Origin: Christiangramia sediminis
Lineage (GTDB): Bacteria > Bacteroidota > Bacteroidia > Flavobacteriales > Flavobacteriaceae
DNA: 64,000 nucleotides
Direction of reading: 5' to 3'
Assembly: GCF_020552705.1 (NCBI RefSeq)
Contig: NZ_JAJBZG010000004.1
Span: 1 to 64,000 of the forward strand
In this document: positions 54,413-62,853 of the stretch, piece by piece
Position numbering within the stretch: position 1 is the first letter of the stretch
Layout of the letters: every line of letters begins with the position of its first letter
The notes under the pieces: generated by a model
The model's database searches: none
Told to the model about the DNA's origin: nothing
Seen by the model: the letters and a program-made list of their open reading frames with translations, nothing else
Made by a program: the position numbers and the translations under genes

Positions 54413-55570
54413 ATGCCCAAACGAAAGATATGTGTTGTAGTAACCGCCAGGCCTTCATACAGCAGGATAAAGACTGCACTTACTGCCATTCAGGCACATC
54501 CAGAACTGGAACTTCAACTGGTAATTGCTGGCTCTGCACTACTTGACAGGTATGGAAACGCTATCGATTTTATCGAAAAAGATGGGTTTCCAATTGCTGC
54601 CAAAGTATTTATGGTGCTCGAAGGAGAAAACCCAACCACAATGGCAAAAACTACAGGTCTGGGAGTTATGGAATTAACCAATGTTTTTTATAATCTTAAA
54701 CCAGATGCCGTAATTACGATTGCTGATCGTTTTGAAACCATTGCTACATCCATAGCCGCAGCCTACCAGAATATTCCATTGGTCCACCTTCAGGGAGGAG
54801 AAGTTACCGGTAGTATAGATGAAAAAGTTAGACATGCCAACACAAAACTTGCAGATCTGCATTTGGTATGTACAGAAGATGCAAAGCAAAGAGTAATTAA
54901 ATTGGGTGAATATCCTCATAAGGTTATTAATACTGGCTGTCCTTCTATAGATCTCGCAAAACAGGTTGCCCAGGATCCTGAGCTTGATTTTGATCCGGTA
55001 AAAAAGTATGGTGGTGTTGGACCAGAATTTTCCTGGATAAATGGATACATGGTAATAATGCAACATCCGGTAACTACAGAGTATAAAGACGCAAAAGCCC
55101 ATATTTTGAAAACTCTGAAAGCAGTGAAAGCTTCAGGTTATCCTGCATTTTGGTTTTGGCCTAACGTGGATGCAGGTTCTGATGGAACCTCAAACGGAAT
55201 CAGATCTTTTCGCGAACTGGAGAAGCCAGAAAACATACATTTTTTTAAGAATATGAATCCCATAGATTTCTTGAAATTAATGAAGAATGCCAGGGTTTTG
55301 GTTGGAAATTCCAGTGCCGGAATAAGGGAATGTTCTTATCTTGGTATCCCAGTAGTAAATATAGGCAACCGTCAAAATCGTAGAAAACGTGCGCAAAATG
55401 TTACAGATGTTGATTACAATGAGCGTCAAATTCTTTCAGCGATAGAGGAAGGAATTAACAGGGAACATTATCCAGCTTCAGAAATATATGGCGTTGGAGA
55501 GTCGGGAAATAAGATTGCTGAGATACTTGCAACCGTAGAGCTATCGTTCTCCAAGACAATTTCATATTAA
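54413..55570 (+). CDS. neuC: Hydrolysing UDP-N-acetylglucosamine 2-epimerase (NeuC/LegG type)
   Basis: 385 residues, GT-B-like fold. It converts UDP-GlcNAc to ManNAc plus UDP (or the analogous legionaminic step). RKICVVVTARPSYSRIK starts it; DAVITIADRFETIATSIAAA, LVHLQGGEVTGSIDEKVRHA and NVDAGSDG...R, then LVGNSSAGIRECSYLG are diagnostic. Second gene of neuB-neuC-neuA; 86 bases after neuB. Composition is closer to the core genome than the GT2 block. Confidence 0.92.
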   Translation: MPKRKICVVVTARPSYSRIKTALTAIQAHPELELQLVIAGSALLDRYGNAIDFIEKDGFPIAAKVFMVLEGENPTTMAKTTGLGVMELTNVFYNLKPDAVITIADRFETIATSIAAAYQNIPLVHLQGGEVTGSIDEKVRHANTKLADLHLVCTEDAKQRVIKLGEYPHKVINTGCPSIDLAKQVAQDPELDFDPVKKYGGVGPEFSWINGYMVIMQHPVTTEYKDAKAHILKTLKAVKASGYPAFWFWPNVDAGSDGTSNGIRSFRELEKPENIHFFKNMNPIDFLKLMKNARVLVGNSSAGIRECSYLGIPVVNIGNRQNRRKRAQNVTDVDYNERQILSAIEEGINREHYPASEIYGVGESGNKIAEILATVELSFSKTISY

Positions 55571-55602
55571 ATTAATCATCATTAAGCATTAAAAAAAATA
55601 AC

Positions 55603-56298
55603 TTGAAAATCTTAGGAATTATACCGGCGCGTGGAGGAAGCAAAGGTATCCCGGGCAAGAACATTAAGCTTCTGGGAAAGAAACCACTCCTGGAGTACAC
55701 TGTTGATGCCGTAAGATCATCCAGTCTTCTAGATCGTTGTATTCTTAGCTCTGAAGATAATAATATTATCCAGATTGCCCATCAGCTTGGACTGGATGTA
55801 CCTTTTAAGCGTCCAGAGAACCTTGCAGATGACAATAGTACTTCACTGGATGTCATAAGACATGCTATCGATTTTTTCGAATCAAAGAATGATTTTTTTG
55901 ACGCAGTTTGCCTATTACAGGTAACCTCACCTTTCCGGGAAAAATCCCTTATCGATAAGGCTATTTTAAAATTTATAGAATCCCGGGCTGATTCCCTTAT
56001 TTCAGTCAGGGAAGTTCCTTCAGAATATAATCCACACTGGGTATTTGAGGAAGCTGAAACTAATCTTTTGAAGATTGCCACCGGGGAATCAGAAATTATT
56101 TCACAACGACAAAAACTACCAAAAGCCTATCATAGGGATGGTTCTATATACTTAAGCAAGACTTCTGTGATAAAAAATCAAAACTCCCTATATGGTGAAA
56201 AAATTTCATTCATCGATAATACCGGAAGTAGTTATGTAAATATCGATGAGCCTGCGGACTGGAAAAAGGCGGAAAACTTATTAAAATCGATAAGATAA
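55603..56298 (+). CDS. neuA: CMP-nonulosonic acid synthetase
   Basis: 231 residues from a TTG start (55603), chosen because it gives MKILGIIPARGGSKGIPGKN, the exact family beginning. It activates the sialic-type acid with CTP. LLQVTSPFREKSLIDKA, LISVREVPSEYNP and RDGSIYLSKTSV match CMP-NeuAc synthetases. The last base of its stop is the first of asnB. With NeuC and NeuB it completes the route from UDP-GlcNAc to a CMP-activated acid. Confidence 0.92.
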   Translation: MKILGIIPARGGSKGIPGKNIKLLGKKPLLEYTVDAVRSSSLLDRCILSSEDNNIIQIAHQLGLDVPFKRPENLADDNSTSLDVIRHAIDFFESKNDFFDAVCLLQVTSPFREKSLIDKAILKFIESRADSLISVREVPSEYNPHWVFEEAETNLLKIATGESEIISQRQKLPKAYHRDGSIYLSKTSVIKNQNSLYGEKISFIDNTGSSYVNIDEPADWKKAENLLKSIR

Positions 56299-58004
56299 TG
56301 TGTGGTATTGCAGGAATTATTTCAGAAAACCCTAAAGAAACAGCTTTAAAAACCATGTTGAAAAAGCAGTCTCATCGGGGTCCAGACCATACGGGAGTAT
56401 TTATGGACAAGGGTTTTGCTAGATTAGGACATAATCGCCTCTCCATAATTGATCTCTCCCCAGAAGCTAATCAACCATTTTGTGATCTATCTAAAAGATA
56501 TTATCTCACTTTCAATGGGGAAATTTACAACTATAAAGAGCTAAAACTGGAATTAAAACATGTTTATAGATTCCAGACCTCCTCTGACACAGAAGTATTA
56601 TTAGCCGCATTTATGCACTGGGGAAAAGAATGCCTTCATAAATTAAATGGAATGTTTTCTTTTGCAATTTGGGATACTCAGGAAAAGACCTTATTCGCTG
56701 CAAGAGACAGATTTGGAGTAAAGCCTTTTTATTATTTTTCAGGTAATGGGTTTTTTTATTTTGCCAGTGAAATTAAGAGTATACTATCCGTGACCAAATT
56801 TAATTCTCCAAATAAAAAGGTCTGGGCGAATTATTTTAAATATGGATCCTATGGCATGTCCCATGAAACTTTTTATAAAGATATAAATCAACTTCCGGGA
56901 GGCTATTCCCTTGAATATTCTAAAGGAACCTTATCTATATCCAGATGGTACAATTTTGAGGCACGTATTAAAGACACCCCTAATAACTACGAATTCCACC
57001 AGGCAAAAGAATATTACCTTGAAATGCTTCGCGATAGTATTACACTCAGATTTCGAGCCGATGTTCCTGTCGGTTTCAATATTAGCGGTGGGGTAGATAG
57101 TTCTCTTCTTTTAGCACTTGTAAATCTATCCAAGGAAAAAAGCAATATCAATGCCTATACTTTTTATACCGGAGATAAACGCTATGATGAATTACCCTGG
57201 GTTAAAGAAATGATCTCATATACAGATAACCCTCTCCATAAGGTGAAATTTGTAGCCTCAGAGGTTGAAAAGGATAACGAATTTATCAGTAAAATTCAGG
57301 ATGAACCTTTTGGAGGTATACCTACCCTGGCTTACTCCAAAATTTTTAAGCAAGCTCATAATGATGGTATTAAAGTTCTTCTGGATGGTCAGGGGATGGA
57401 TGAGCAATGGGCCGGATATGATTATTATTTAAATTCAAGAAATACTACAATTCAGGGAACAGGAAATTTGAGCCCATTCCGCAAAAATGTATTAAACCCG
57501 GAATTTGCTAAATATTCGGTAAAACCTGAATATCCTGAACCATTTGAAAATAGACTACAGAATCTCCAATATCGTGATCTATTTTACACAAAAATACCAA
57601 GAGCTCTAAGGTTTAATGATCGGGTTTCCATGGCTTATAGCACTGAACTAAGAGAGCCTTTTTTAGATCATCGCCTGGTAGAATTCGCATTTGCTCAGCC
57701 CCAAAATTTTAAGATTAAAGGGGAAGTCCAGAAATTTTTAATCAGAGAAATATTAAGCCAAATTACCTCGAGAGAGATCAGCCATGCTCCTAAACGCCCA
57801 TTACAAACCCCGCAAAGGGAATGGCTGGGGGATGAACTTAAAAAGTATGTTTCTGAAAATCTTGAAAATCTTAAATCATGTGTTTTAGCAGATTGGTTTG
57901 ACCATCAGGAAATTGAAAAAGAATGGAAAAAATATCTGGCCGGTGATAATTATAGTAGTTTTCATATCTGGCAGTGGATTAACGCTGCGCAACTTTTGGC
58001 TTAA
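56298..58004 (+). CDS. asnB: Asparagine synthase-type amidotransferase in the polysaccharide locus
   Basis: 568 residues. Class II glutamine amidotransferase with nucleophile Cys2 (MCGIAGIIS), SHRGPDHTG and FNGEIYN, then a synthetase domain with ISGGVDSSLLLAL (near residue 262) and YDELPWVKEM. All catalytic elements are present. Paralogs in glycan loci are thought to amidate uronic acids or other carboxylated sugars rather than aspartate, and the locus makes an acidic sugar; which one applies here is unknown. It is the last gene of the plus-strand operon, converging on wzm across 51 bases. Confidence 0.88.
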   Translation: MCGIAGIISENPKETALKTMLKKQSHRGPDHTGVFMDKGFARLGHNRLSIIDLSPEANQPFCDLSKRYYLTFNGEIYNYKELKLELKHVYRFQTSSDTEVLLAAFMHWGKECLHKLNGMFSFAIWDTQEKTLFAARDRFGVKPFYYFSGNGFFYFASEIKSILSVTKFNSPNKKVWANYFKYGSYGMSHETFYKDINQLPGGYSLEYSKGTLSISRWYNFEARIKDTPNNYEFHQAKEYYLEMLRDSITLRFRADVPVGFNISGGVDSSLLLALVNLSKEKSNINAYTFYTGDKRYDELPWVKEMISYTDNPLHKVKFVASEVEKDNEFISKIQDEPFGGIPTLAYSKIFKQAHNDGIKVLLDGQGMDEQWAGYDYYLNSRNTTIQGTGNLSPFRKNVLNPEFAKYSVKPEYPEPFENRLQNLQYRDLFYTKIPRALRFNDRVSMAYSTELREPFLDHRLVEFAFAQPQNFKIKGEVQKFLIREILSQITSREISHAPKRPLQTPQREWLGDELKKYVSENLENLKSCVLADWFDHQEIEKEWKKYLAGDNYSSFHIWQWINAAQLLA

Positions 58005-58055
58005 AAATTCAATTCATTCAATTACACCAATCAAATTTTATTCTTCTACTTATTC

Positions 58056-58913
58056 TTAAACAGTATCTATAAAATTCTTTTCTGTGCGGTTAAAAATTAT
58101 CAAACCAATTAGGAACAGTAAAACTGAAATTCCTAGAGTATAAAAGAATCCGGACCAGGTAAATATTCCTGAATCAAGGATCATAAACCTGAATCCCTCT
58201 ATGATCTGGGTTAAGGGATTATATTTTACAATCCAGTCCCATTCCGGCATTTTTTTCGAGACTTCACTCAGAGGATAAGGCACTGCAGAAATATACATCA
58301 ATAAAGAAGTAGCAAAACCTATTAATACGCTTAGATCTCTGTATTTTGTAGTGAGCGCTGAAATTATCATTCCTGCTCCGAGTCCCAACAACGCCATCAT
58401 TAAAACATACACAGGAAATAAAAATAAATTGGAATTGGGATTTATATCATAGCCTCTCCAGATAAAATAAAAATAAAAAACAATTAATATTATAAGTTGG
58501 ATTCCAAATTTAAAAAGATTGGAAATTACAGTCTTTAAGGGCATAATAACCCTGGGAAAATAGACCTTCCCAAATATTCCTGCATTGGCAGCAAAAGTAT
58601 TGGAAGTTCCTGTAAGACATTGATTAAAATAATTCCAGGCCGTTATCCCGGTTAGATTAAAAAGAAAAGATGGCACATTCCCGGTAGGAATACTTGCGAT
58701 ATTATTAAACACCAACGTAAAAATGATAGAAGTAAATAATGGTTGAATAAAAAACCAAAGGGGTCCTAGAATAGTTTGTTTATAAACTGTAACAATATCC
58801 CTTTTGACAAAAAGAACAAGCAAATCCCGGTATCTCCAGATCTCCCTAAAATTAAGATCAATAAGTTTTCTCTTAGGACTTATTTCATATAACCATTCCT
58901 CATCTTTCTGCAT
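58056..58913 (-). CDS. wzm: Polysaccharide ABC-2 transporter permease (Wzm)
   Basis: 285 residues, six membrane segments in the ABC-2 pattern. N-terminal cytoplasmic part with LIDLNFREIWRYRDLLVLFVKRD; VYKQTILGPLWFFIQPLFTS is the family hallmark before TM1; the C end has YNPLTQIIEGFRFMILDSG. It pairs with the Wzt ATPase at 39412, which is 18 kb away and on the other strand. Twelve bases after wzc, so it belongs to wza-wzc-wzm. Confidence 0.92.
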   Translation of the reverse strand: MQKDEEWLYEISPKRKLIDLNFREIWRYRDLLVLFVKRDIVTVYKQTILGPLWFFIQPLFTSIIFTLVFNNIASIPTGNVPSFLFNLTGITAWNYFNQCLTGTSNTFAANAGIFGKVYFPRVIMPLKTVISNLFKFGIQLIILIVFYFYFIWRGYDINPNSNLFLFPVYVLMMALLGLGAGMIISALTTKYRDLSVLIGFATSLLMYISAVPYPLSEVSKKMPEWDWIVKYNPLTQIIEGFRFMILDSGIFTWSGFFYTLGISVLLFLIGLIIFNRTEKNFIDTV

Positions 58914-58925
58914 AATACAAATGAA

Positions 58926-61391
58926 CTATTCGAAGTTTCGCATGAATTTTCTCCAGGAATCTTTCAATTGGGCAGTTCGGGAAGGAGCTGCACCATAATA
59001 ACCTTTAGCATAACGATTATATCCGTAACCATAACCGTAGCCATAACCATAGCCATAACCATAGCCGTATTTGGCACTATGTACAAAATGGTTCAATACA
59101 AAACTGATATTCTTGATCTCTCCCTTATCGTATTTTTGATTGATGGTTTCCAGCATTCCTCTTTTGGTATAATCCTGCCTTATCATATATAGAGTTGCAT
59201 CGGCATGTTTAACTAAATTAAGTGCATCAGCTACCATCCCGATTGGCGGGGTATCAAGAATTATGTAGTCATAATCTTGTTTAAGATCTTCAATTAATTT
59301 ATCCATTTTCTCTGTTAAGAGTAATTCAGAAGGATTTGGCGGCACCGGTCCCGAGGTGATTACATCTAAGTAAGGTATCTTACTCTTCTGTACTATCTCT
59401 TCTGATGTTGCCTGATCTATTAGGTAATTAACAATTCCCAGATCATTATTCAATTCAAAATCGTCGAATATCTTCGGCTTCCTAAGATCCACTCCAACCA
59501 GTACCGTTTTTTTCTCACTTAAGGCGAATACTGTAGCCAGGTTCATAGCGCAGAATGTTTTTCCTTCACCCGATACCGAAGAGGTGATCATAACGGTTTT
59601 GGAGCCAGTTACACCCTGCCTTTTATACATAAATTGTAAACTCGATCTGAGACCTCGGAAACTCTCGGCTATCGAGGATTTTGGAGAATTAAATACTGCC
59701 AGGTTTCCGTCCATCTTATTTTTACCTATTAGCCCTAGAATGGGGATGGGTGAGAGTCGGGTAATTTCCTGGGCATTATGAATATTTGTGTTTAAAAATA
59801 CTAAAAGGAATACAAATATTAAAGGTATAACTCCACCTACCATTACCGCCATCACATAATTCAATTGTGTATTAGGCCCTATTCGCCCTCCACCAGTATC
59901 CTTGGCTTTATCAATTATTAATACGTCACTTACATTTGCTGCCTTTATAAGTCCTGCTTCGCTGCGCTTTTCAAGAAACATATTGTAAGTTTTCTCATTT
60001 ATCGCATACTTTCTTTGAATCTTAAGAAGGTCCTGTTCCTCTTGGGGTAATTTTCGAACTTCATTTTCAAGTCTGCCTATCTGCCCATTTATATTATTTA
60101 ATTCAGTACTTAGAAGCCCCTTTGAAGAACTAATATTTTCTAAAAGAATCGATTTGACCGAATTGATCTGACGATCAATATCATCAAATATTGGAGAATT
60201 TTCTTTTAGCGTATACTGATAATTTTGACGTTCTTCAGCCAGTTGAATAATCTTGGATACACCACTAGAAATACTAACTTCGCTTATTCCAGCCACAGAT
60301 GGCGCAGGAACATTGGAGTAATCAGTTCTAGTCTGTAAATAATCTTGTAGGTTATCAAAATATGCTAACTGTCGCCTAACTTCTTCTTTTCTAACATCAA
60401 GATTCGCTAATTTGTTAGATAGTTCACTACTTTCAGCTGATATATCAAGAATTGAATTATTGTTCCTAAAATTATTAAGTTCGTTTTCAACCTGTTTTAA
60501 GGAAATAGCCTGAACCGCCAAACTACTATCTATGAATCTTATCGTCTTGGTAGCGAATAAATTCTTTCGTTTCAGCATATTTCCACTCAACACATTTACC
60601 GATCCATTGAGATAATCTACCAGGCGGTCCTTATTTAGTCCCACCTGACTTAAATTGAGTACCGAGGAACCATTAGATTCAGGATTTACACTTATAGTGT
60701 TATATTTCCCCACTGACTCATCGAATGGAGTAAAACTAATATAAAAGCTTTTAAGTTGAATAGGTTTATCACTAAGTTTCAGATGTCCTGAAAAAAAAGG
60801 AAGTTTTATATGTTCCCCTATCTTAAAAATTCTATTAAACTCTCTCGCCTCAACTATGCGAGAATCAGTTTCTTTGGTTTTATAATTAGTTCGGGATAAA
60901 TTCTTAGGAACATTAGCGCGTAAATTAAAGCTTGTTGCATCCAGCATTTGGATTTCTATAATAACATTATTGGCCTGAAAAGCAGTAGTGTCTGCAATTA
61001 CTATAAAAGGTGTTTTCCCATAGGCATCAACTCTTTGATATTCACCATCCTCGAGATATTTAATATAGAATTGAAGTTTTTCTACTACTTCTTCATTATG
61101 CGACCTGGACCTCAGAATTGTCATAGCCGTGTTTACTTTATCTGAAGTCCCACCCCAGTTAAAAGTTAAACTGGTATTGGAAGTGAAAAAGGGATTTTGA
61201 TCATCCTTTATAGAAATGGTATTCCATAAACGGTATACCGGCAACTTACGAACATTATTATAATAAGCTACTGCAAGACTTATACCTACAGAAAGAAGGA
61301 TCAACTTCCAGTAGCTAATCACTTTAAGAATAAATCCTTTAAAATCAAAGGTGGAACCTACCTCTGATATATGATCATCTTCATGTGCCAT
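58926..61391 (-). CDS. wzc: Polysaccharide co-polymerase with tyrosine kinase domain (Wzc)
   Basis: 821 residues. Wzz-type region with membrane helices near 28-45 and 520-540 and coiled-coil segments (about 290-480) between; then a BY-kinase domain: Walker A SSVSGEGKTF near 610, Walker A' VGVDLRKPKIF, Walker B YIILDTPP, and the family's PPNPSELL. It controls polymer length and export by cycles of autophosphorylation. The tyrosine tail is unusual: eight YG pairs in a row then YNRYAKGYYG (59023-59069 in DNA), about 13 tyrosines in all. Overlaps wza by one base. Confidence 0.93.
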   Translation of the reverse strand: MAHEDDHISEVGSTFDFKGFILKVISYWKLILLSVGISLAVAYYNNVRKLPVYRLWNTISIKDDQNPFFTSNTSLTFNWGGTSDKVNTAMTILRSRSHNEEVVEKLQFYIKYLEDGEYQRVDAYGKTPFIVIADTTAFQANNVIIEIQMLDATSFNLRANVPKNLSRTNYKTKETDSRIVEAREFNRIFKIGEHIKLPFFSGHLKLSDKPIQLKSFYISFTPFDESVGKYNTISVNPESNGSSVLNLSQVGLNKDRLVDYLNGSVNVLSGNMLKRKNLFATKTIRFIDSSLAVQAISLKQVENELNNFRNNNSILDISAESSELSNKLANLDVRKEEVRRQLAYFDNLQDYLQTRTDYSNVPAPSVAGISEVSISSGVSKIIQLAEERQNYQYTLKENSPIFDDIDRQINSVKSILLENISSSKGLLSTELNNINGQIGRLENEVRKLPQEEQDLLKIQRKYAINEKTYNMFLEKRSEAGLIKAANVSDVLIIDKAKDTGGGRIGPNTQLNYVMAVMVGGVIPLIFVFLLVFLNTNIHNAQEITRLSPIPILGLIGKNKMDGNLAVFNSPKSSIAESFRGLRSSLQFMYKRQGVTGSKTVMITSSVSGEGKTFCAMNLATVFALSEKKTVLVGVDLRKPKIFDDFELNNDLGIVNYLIDQATSEEIVQKSKIPYLDVITSGPVPPNPSELLLTEKMDKLIEDLKQDYDYIILDTPPIGMVADALNLVKHADATLYMIRQDYTKRGMLETINQKYDKGEIKNISFVLNHFVHSAKYGYGYGYGYGYGYGYGYNRYAKGYYGAAPSRTAQLKDSWRKFMRNFE
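59023..59069 (-). repeat. In-frame Tyr-Gly codon repeat in wzc
   Basis: Near-perfect 6- and 12-base repeats (TATGGT, TATGGC on the minus strand) encode eight successive Tyr-Gly pairs. Copy number changes in steps of six bases would keep the frame and change the number of phosphorylatable tyrosines. Confidence 0.85.
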
Positions 61392-62179
61392 TATCTAGTT
61401 GTTATTAAATAAATAGAGGTAACCAGGGTTACTAAACTAACTACCGTCCTGAAAACCTCTATTCCGGTCGTTCCAAGGCCCAATGCTTTTCTGGGTAAAG
61501 GATTCACCACGATCATATCATTAGGTTGAATATAATAATAGGGACTGCTTAGTGCATCAATATCTGTAACATCAATAGTATGAACCTCTTCGCCCTGCGG
61601 ATATTGCCTGATGATCTGTACATTTTCCCGGTCTCCATAATCTGTGATCCCTCCGGCATTGGCAATAGCCTCCATGATGGTGAGTTGTTCTTTATAAACA
61701 ACCTGGCTGCCCTGACTAATTTCACCCAAAGTAGTGTAGCGAATCCCGGCAAGTTTTACGGTCACGAATATATTTGCCTCCTCCTTAAAATATTCTTCGA
61801 GTAACTTTTTCTCTATTTTCTCCCGAACTTCCTTTTCGGTAAATCCCAAAACATTGATCTCTCCCATCGTGGGTACCCGAATATTTCCATGGTCATCTAC
61901 GGTAAAGCCATCAAAATAAACATTCTGTTCTGTTGTTGCATTTGGATTAGCTTCACTAATTGGATTAAACATTCCCACAAGTTCCTGGTCCAGGGCTTTA
62001 ACTCTTATGCTTAATAGATCTCCTACCTGTATCCGGTAGGGTTTGCGCAATCGCTCAACCTGGATTATGCTGTCTGCCTCTTCTTCATATTCCTGAAGAT
62101 AAGACATCTGCTTGGTAGATACGCAGGAGGTTAAGGCTAGTATTGCAGCGAATAAAAACAAAAAAGATTTAAATCGCAT
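61391..62179 (-). CDS. wza: Outer-membrane polysaccharide export lipoprotein (Wza)
   Basis: 262 residues from ATG 62179; a GTG at 62191 is also open but lies within a few bases of the predicted transcript start. Lipoprotein signal MRFKSFLFLFAAILALTSC with the lipid-bearing Cys. Poly_export domain from YRIQVGDLLSIRVKALDQEL; then RVPTMGEINVLGFTEKEV and an SLBB-type domain (VKLAGIRYTTLGEISQG). A C-terminal hydrophobic helix (ending SIYLITTR) would span the outer membrane as in E. coli Wza. First gene of the wza-wzc-wzm operon. Confidence 0.92.
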   Translation of the reverse strand: MRFKSFLFLFAAILALTSCVSTKQMSYLQEYEEEADSIIQVERLRKPYRIQVGDLLSIRVKALDQELVGMFNPISEANPNATTEQNVYFDGFTVDDHGNIRVPTMGEINVLGFTEKEVREKIEKKLLEEYFKEEANIFVTVKLAGIRYTTLGEISQGSQVVYKEQLTIMEAIANAGGITDYGDRENVQIIRQYPQGEEVHTIDVTDIDALSSPYYYIQPNDMIVVNPLPRKALGLGTTGIEVFRTVVSLVTLVTSIYLITTR

Positions 62180-62201
62180 AAAGGGCTTCACATTGTTTTA
62201 A

Positions 62202-62230
62202 CAAATATAGTTTTTACAGGCAAATATCAA
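62202..62230 (-). promoter_or_regulatory. wza operon promoter
   Basis: Minus-strand TTG (62230-62228), 18-base spacer, TATATTTG (62209-62202), 23 bases before the wza ATG. A heptamer tandem repeat begins 24 bases upstream of the -33 element (62254). Confidence 0.6.
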
Positions 62231-62253
62231 AACTTTAGAAAGGAATTAAGTTA

Positions 62254-62330
62254 TTGTCTGTTGTCTGTTGTCTGTTGTCTGTTGTCTGTTGTCTGTTGTC
62301 TGTTGTCTGTTGTCTGTTGTCTGTTGTCTG
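62254..62330. repeat. Heptamer tandem repeat (TTGTCTG)11
   Basis: Eleven perfect copies of TTGTCTG. It lies directly upstream of the wza promoter and at the right edge of the polysaccharide locus. The repeat at 21340 has another sequence but the same period. Confidence 0.95.
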
Positions 62331-62807
62331 GTAAAGTTTATCAAAATTTCTTAACTCGTACTTTGTAATTCATTTTTTTTAATGTCATTTCGAACGAAGT
62401 GCAGCGAAGTGAGAAATCTCATGCTAAAAATTCGAATAACGCTCAATAGAAGAACCAAATTCCGTTTAGTAAGAGACTCTTCGTTGCACTCAGAGTGACA
62501 ATTAACAACCAAACAAAGATCCAACATAGAGAATAGGGATCCAGATAACTTTTTACTGTCATTTCGAAGGAGCATAGCGACTGAGAAATCTCAATAATTT
62601 GACTCACTCGAAAGAGATTTCTCCCTACGGTCGAAATGACAACTCAGATATAAGAGGTGGGAGATTTTGAAATAAATGCAGGGTTATATTTTTTGTTCCA
62701 TCTATTCCTCCGTCATGCTGAACTTGTTTCAGCATCTTAACAGATAACCTATAACTGCTTATTGATCATTGTTTATTGATTATTACTAATTGATTAATCT
62801 TACTTCG
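62331..62807. repeat. Cluster of dispersed repeats between wza and the ABC-F gene
   Basis: Five elements in about 350 bases: 62383-62421 (TGTCATTTCGAACG...GAGAAATCTC), 62471-62500 (AGACTCTTCGTTGCACTCAG), 62557-62593 (CTGTCATTTCGAAGG...GAGAAATCTC), 62614-62641 (GAGATTTCTCCCTACGGTCG, reverse orientation) and 62711-62737 (CGTCATGCTGAACTTG). The first, third and fourth belong to the 19496 family. No gene is present. Confidence 0.7.
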
Positions 62808-62815
62808 TACTTTTG
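62790..62815 (+). promoter_or_regulatory. ABC-F gene promoter
   Basis: TACTTTTG (62808-62815) matches TAnnTTTG; the nearest TTG (62790-62792) gives a 15-base spacer, rather short. The ATG follows 38 bases later. Confidence 0.4.
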
Positions 62816-62853
62816 AAACCAGAACGGAAAACATACAACCGAGAACATAGAAC

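Noticed and set aside
56298-58004. Simple asparagine biosynthesis gene
   Set aside because: Not excluded, but the position at the end of the sugar-acid operon makes a glycan role at least as likely; kept as an open alternative.
21732-62179. Prophage or integrative element carrying the polysaccharide locus
   Set aside because: No integrase, transposase, tRNA attachment site or phage structural gene was seen; exchange by homologous recombination explains the composition better.
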